64,000 nt of DNA from Labilithrix sp. (GTDB taxonomy: Bacteria; Myxococcota_A; Polyangia; Polyangiales; Polyangiaceae), in assembly GCA_019637175.1 (NCBI GenBank), contig JAHBWD010000029.1, positions 37,338-101,337 on the forward strand, written 5' to 3'. Under the pieces are notes generated by a model. That model ran no database searches. It saw only the letters and a list, made by a program, of their open reading frames with translations, and was not told where the DNA came from. Below are positions 60,881 through 64,000 of the stretch, one piece after another (the stretch's first letter is position 1; each line of letters begins with the position of its first letter). The translations under genes and the position numbers were made by a program.

Positions 60881-61254
60881 CCTCCGGCGTGGTCCTCGAC
60901 GCCGGGGCGTTCATCGCAGCCGAGCGGCGTGACGGGACGATGGTCGCGCTCGCGCAGCGCCTCACGACGACGAAGACTCCGCTCGTGACGTCGGCGGGGG
61001 TCGTCGCGCAGGTTTGGCGTGGAGGCGGACATCGGCAGGTCCCCGTCGCCTACCTCCTCAGGCACACGCGCGTGGTCGACCTCACCTACAAGGTGGCGCT
61101 TCTGCTCGGCCGAATGCTCGGGGCGACGCGCGCCGTCGACGCGGTCGATGCCCACGTCGTGTTTCTTGCTCGCGAGCGGGGATGGCCCGTCCTCACTTCG
61201 GATCCCCGCGATCTGCTGCGTCTCGATCCCACCCTGCGCGTCGAGCGCGTCTGA
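60877..61254 (+). CDS. PIN-domain toxin (VapC-like)
   Basis: The 125 residues contain the PIN ribonuclease acids: VVLDAGAFIAAER (first Asp and Glu), RAVDAVDAHVVFLA (middle Asp) and VLTSDPRDLLRL (last Asp). The site looks complete. GTG start, coupled to the antitoxin gene by a 4-bp overlap. Likely target: initiator tRNA or another structured RNA, as for known VapC; this cannot be inferred here. The pair is a type II toxin-antitoxin module of the kind that stabilises accessory DNA. Confidence 0.85.
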   Translation: MTSGVVLDAGAFIAAERRDGTMVALAQRLTTTKTPLVTSAGVVAQVWRGGGHRQVPVAYLLRHTRVVDLTYKVALLLGRMLGATRAVDAVDAHVVFLARERGWPVLTSDPRDLLRLDPTLRVERV

Positions 61255-61352
61255 CGCGTCGGCGTGTGCATCTGGCCCGGCGGAGCGGGTCGCGAACGAC
61301 CGATAGCTGACAGCGTGCGCGCGACGCGCTATCTGACGGGCTGAAACGGACG

Positions 61353-63224
61353 ATGGAAGCGACGCCGAAGACGGAGAGCGCGGAGGCTCGAGAGCGCCGC
61401 GTCACGTGGATCCTCGCGTCGCTCCTCCTCGCCGTGGGAACGATCGCCTACGCGCGCTTCGTGATCCAAGACTTCTCGGGCCCGCTCATCGGCGGTCGCG
61501 ACTACGACGGCGCCTACCGCGGCGACGCGAACTACTTCGAGTTCTTGGGCTACTACGTTCGCGATCACTACGCGTTCGGCCTCAGACCCATCTCGTTTCT
61601 CACCGACGACGTCGCGTTCCCGGGAGGCACGCACATCGGCCTCCTCTCTTGGTGCGCCGAGCGCGATCTGTTCCACGCGGCGATGCTGAAGCTGTTCGGG
61701 CCCGGCCCGTGGATCCAGACGTATCTCACGCTCGGCGCCGCGCTCGGCGCCGCCGGCGTCACGGCCATCCTGAAGCGCGAATACGGCCTCCTGCGCGCGT
61801 CGCTCGTCGGCTTCGCCGCGTCGTTCATGTCGTTCTATGCATGGTACAAGTATCCGTACCACCTCAACATCTGCGCGCTCCACTGGGTGACGATGAGCAT
61901 CGCGGCCGACGCCGTGACGATGCGCGTCGTCGCGCGCGGCGATCGACTCCGCGTCGACTTCCTCGCGCTGCGCGCCGCGCTGGTCGTGTGCGCCGTCGGC
62001 CTCGACCTCGGCTACATCGCCGGTCACGCCCTCACGTCGCTCGTCGTGACGGTGTACTGCGTGTGGGCCCACCTCGGGCGGCGCGACAAGCGCATCCTCG
62101 GGCGCTTGTCGCTCGCGCTCCCGGAGGCGCCGCGCGCGGAGATCGCCGCGCACAAGGGCCGGTTCGTCGCGGCGTGCGCGCTCTTCGCGTTCGGCGCGGC
62201 CGTCTACGTGCCCTTCGTGGCGGCCGTCGTCCGCGACACGACCGCGTATCCGATGACCGACGCGGGCGGCAATTTCTGGGCGAGCCAGTTCCACGCGCTC
62301 TTCCCGTATCTGCCCGGCGTTCACCCGGGCTCGCGGCTCGTGCACGCGATCTTCGGCGACGACGAGGGGATCGGCGAGTACGCGCCCGGCTTCACGTTGC
62401 TCTTCGGCGCCGGCGTGGGCCTCTGGATGGCCCACAAGCGAGGCCGCGTCGACGTGAAGCCGCTGCTCGTCACGGCGATCCTGATCTTCGCGTTCCATCC
62501 GCGGTGGTGCAAGTCGCTCCAGATCTTCCCGTGGTTCGCGTACTACCGCGTCGCGGGCCGCGGCACCGTCGTGCTCCCGGTGCTTCTCGCGCTCATCGCG
62601 GCCTCGGTCGACGAGTGGCCGCGGCTCGCCAAGCGCGTCTTGATCTTCTTCGGCGTCGCCGAGATCGCGACCGGCTGGCTCCTCGTGAGCGAGTTCCACC
62701 CCGAGCGGCTCGAGCCGCGACACCGGCGCTACTTCGAGACCGTCGCGGCCGCGCCGGGCAAGGGGATCCTCGAGTGGCCGTTCTGCATCTCGAGCGCGAA
62801 CTCCGTGATGGAGCGAGAGCTCTGCCCCTACTTCGAGCGCCTCTCGACGGCGTACGCGTATCGTCGGTTCCACGGCAAGTCGACCATCAGCGTCTACTTG
62901 AGCCGCGTGCACCCGACGCAGTTCCAGAGCTGGCTCGACGGCGGGTGGGAGGACATGTTCTCGCCCGACGATCCGAAGCGAAGGCACGCCAAGAAGGAGT
63001 CGCGCTGCTTCGACGCGGCGCAGTGGGCGCGCTTCGACGAGCTCTACACGCGCCATGATTTCGCAGGGATTCAGCTCTACGTCGACCTCCTGCCCGAGCC
63101 CTGCGTCGCGCTCTTTCACGAGCGCTACGGCGCGCCGCTCGCGTCGGAGACGCTCCCGCGGGTCGGTCGCGTCGAGTTCATTCCTCGCGCCGCCGAGGGG
63201 CCGCGGCCCCGCGGCTCGGACTGA
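61353..63224 (+). CDS. Polytopic membrane protein (623 aa), glycosyltransferase-like
   Basis: ATG start after a 98-bp gap. About ten hydrophobic segments, the first being VTWILASLLLAVGTIAYARFV. An acidic loop RDYDGAYRGDANYFEFLGYY follows the first segment, and PGGTHIGLLSWCAERDLFH comes next. Both are the layout of PMT/YfhO-like membrane transferases. The C-terminal 180 residues are soluble, with a Cys pair (FCISSANSVMERELC). It is the third large membrane protein of this plan in the last 8 kb, so surface glycan or lipid modification may be the local theme. No precise function can be given. Confidence 0.72.
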   Translation: MEATPKTESAEARERRVTWILASLLLAVGTIAYARFVIQDFSGPLIGGRDYDGAYRGDANYFEFLGYYVRDHYAFGLRPISFLTDDVAFPGGTHIGLLSWCAERDLFHAAMLKLFGPGPWIQTYLTLGAALGAAGVTAILKREYGLLRASLVGFAASFMSFYAWYKYPYHLNICALHWVTMSIAADAVTMRVVARGDRLRVDFLALRAALVVCAVGLDLGYIAGHALTSLVVTVYCVWAHLGRRDKRILGRLSLALPEAPRAEIAAHKGRFVAACALFAFGAAVYVPFVAAVVRDTTAYPMTDAGGNFWASQFHALFPYLPGVHPGSRLVHAIFGDDEGIGEYAPGFTLLFGAGVGLWMAHKRGRVDVKPLLVTAILIFAFHPRWCKSLQIFPWFAYYRVAGRGTVVLPVLLALIAASVDEWPRLAKRVLIFFGVAEIATGWLLVSEFHPERLEPRHRRYFETVAAAPGKGILEWPFCISSANSVMERELCPYFERLSTAYAYRRFHGKSTISVYLSRVHPTQFQSWLDGGWEDMFSPDDPKRRHAKKESRCFDAAQWARFDELYTRHDFAGIQLYVDLLPEPCVALFHERYGAPLASETLPRVGRVEFIPRAAEGPRPRGSD

Positions 63225-63280
63225 AGAGCCCCACTCGGCTTGCTCGCCGAACGCCGCATGCGCTAAGGATTCTCCCGTCA

Positions 63281-63353
63281 GCCCTCGTAGCTCAGTGGAT
63301 AGAGCAGTCGCTTCCTAAGCGAAAGGTCGCAGGTCCGACTCCTGCCGGGGGCG
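63281..63353 (+). tRNA. tRNA-Arg (anticodon CCU)
   Basis: A cloverleaf can be drawn. The acceptor GCCCTCG pairs with CGGGGGC (one G-U), D arm GCTC-AGTGGATA-GAGC, anticodon loop TTCCTAA with CCT at 34-36, five-base variable loop and T arm GCAGG-TCCGACT-CCTGC. Two oddities are visible. The first anticodon-stem pair is G-A, and the T loop reads T-C-C where almost all tRNAs have T-T-C, so U55 is replaced by C. The 3' CCA is not encoded. An HNH gene on the opposite strand ends inside this tRNA. Confidence 0.8.
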
Positions 63354-63824
63354 CTCATCCGACGCAACGGCCTCGTACCAAGCCACGATCCTCCGAAGCT
63401 CCTCCAGCGTGGCGTCACTCTTGATCCGGTTCGCTCGCCAGGAAACGACGGCGACGTTTCCGCGAACGTAGCCAAGCGAAGGCACGATCCGGTCGAGCGT
63501 CGGACTGCACGCCCTGGGTCCACGTCGACCCTTTCCGGGCACGAGTGCCAAACCAAGCACGGGGCAATGAGACGGAATCTCGAAGTCGTCCTCCGTTAGC
63601 TCGAAAGGCACTCCGGCGGCTCGCGCACGTGCGCGCGCGTTGATGAGGAGAACATGTTTGGGGTGAGCTTCGACGAAGGTGGCGTGATGCGCCTTGCGTT
63701 CCAGACGCATGCACTCACGACACCGGCCCCGACGCCCGCCTCGCGAGTGTTCATAGAATCCGACGACCCCCTCTGGCCGACCACAACGACTGCAAGTGCG
63801 AGGCGTGCGGACGACTCTCGGCAT
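63315..63824 (-). CDS. HNH endonuclease, 3' end overlapping tRNA-Arg
   Basis: The 169 residues have an N-terminal zinc-ribbon-like set (CSRCGRPEG, CRECMRLERKAHH) and a phage-type HNH core (HCPVLGLALVPG, SPTLDRIVPSLGYVRGNVAV, WRANRIKSDATLEELRRI). Such genes are common at the ends of phages and integrated elements. The natural end of the fold is near AWYEAVAS. The last 15 or so residues (RPRQESDLRPFA) are the antisense reading of the tRNA 3' half, so the stop lies inside the tRNA. This implies that the gene was joined to the tRNA by integration or recombination, and that its original tail was lost. Confidence 0.82.
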   Translation of the reverse strand: MPRVVRTPRTCSRCGRPEGVVGFYEHSRGGRRGRCRECMRLERKAHHATFVEAHPKHVLLINARARARAAGVPFELTEDDFEIPSHCPVLGLALVPGKGRRGPRACSPTLDRIVPSLGYVRGNVAVVSWRANRIKSDATLEELRRIVAWYEAVASDERPRQESDLRPFA

Positions 63825-63931
63825 CGTCGGATGGTGGTGACCATCCGTTCAGAAGTCAACCAACCGCGCAATCGCGTTCGACGGAACGATGCGGCCCAGG
63901 CAATACGATGGATGTGTCAGGGCCTATTCAG

Positions 63932-64000
63932 ATGCGATTCGCCATCACCGCTCTAGTCGTCGCGGTCGTCGTCGGGGTCGTGGGGTGTGGCGGGAAGATC
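63932..64000 (+). CDS. Lipoprotein, start only (cut by window end)
   Basis: ATG at 63932 opens MRFAITALVVAVVVGVVGCG, a short signal with a lipobox Cys at 19, in frame to the window edge. Only 23 codons are visible; the mature protein is outside. The lipobox VVGC is good. Confidence 0.6.
   Translation, partial: MRFAITALVVAVVVGVVGCGGKI

Overview
The window is GC-rich DNA (clearly well above 65% by eye) with tightly packed genes and many ATGA or GTGA stop/start overlaps. It is full of lipoproteins, Cys-rich repeat proteins, eukaryotic-type Ser/Thr kinases, a PP2C phosphatase and a sigma-54 activator. This mix is typical of the myxobacterial lineage (Myxococcota, probably Polyangia-like). That assignment is inferred from gene content and style; there is no rRNA in the window. 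It looks like an ordinary chromosomal segment, with core genes (frr, asnS, glgA, addAB-like genes, tRNA-Arg) among lineage-specific accessory genes. No phage, insertion sequence or CRISPR array was seen. The one mobile-like signature is an HNH endonuclease gene whose end runs into the tRNA at about 63.3 kb.

Layout. 1-9 kb: DedA membrane protein (cut by the window edge), PP2C phosphatase, ribosome recycling factor, three secreted or lipid-anchored proteins (one a polysaccharide deacetylase), then a coupled minus-strand trio of ZnuB-like permease, protein-lysine-methyltransferase-like protein and an unknown. 9-18 kb: a lipoprotein with eight Cys-rich repeats, an SDR-like protein without its catalytic pair, a DUF4911 protein coupled to a geranylgeranyl-reductase-type flavoprotein, a fused rRNA m5U methyltransferase/pseudouridine synthase, and a membrane Ser/Thr kinase. 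18-26 kb: ECF sigma factor with NrsF-like anti-sigma, glycogen synthase, a trypsin-fold lipoprotein lacking catalytic His and Ser, asnS with a thioesterase, and a TetR/SDR pair sharing an 18-20 bp operator. 26-33 kb: a MopE-like lipoprotein with a zinc-ribbon miniprotein, an ArsA/Get3-like ATPase pair, a membrane protein, and a MarR regulator with an 18-unit hexamer repeat in its gene and four copies of a palindrome around its start.

33-44 kb: a minus-strand run of AddB-like and AddA-like nuclease/helicase, M3 peptidase and dipeptide epimerase, preceded by an EEP-family lipoprotein. 44-46 kb: a peroxide/iron island with a Cys-less Irr-like Fur-family regulator, peroxiredoxin and Dps, with matching operator boxes. 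46-54 kb: a 1412-residue kinase-NTPase-TPR-GAF-sigma54 activator protein between lipoproteins, one of which is a metzincin-like protein lacking its catalytic Glu. 54-64 kb: DUF362 protein, a secreted protein behind a 15-bp inverted repeat, TerB-like protein, three large polytopic membrane proteins, Uma2 nuclease, RHH/VapC toxin-antitoxin pair, tRNA-Arg(CCU), HNH endonuclease, and the start of a lipoprotein.

How the genes work together. Signalling (PP2C, two kinase proteins, ECF/NrsF, MarR, TetR, Irr-like) and cell-envelope functions dominate. Two local circuits can be read directly from repeated operator sequences (TetR/SDR and Irr-like/peroxiredoxin/Dps), and a third (MarR) has a dense operator cluster. 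A recurring theme is enzyme-fold proteins with substituted catalytic residues.
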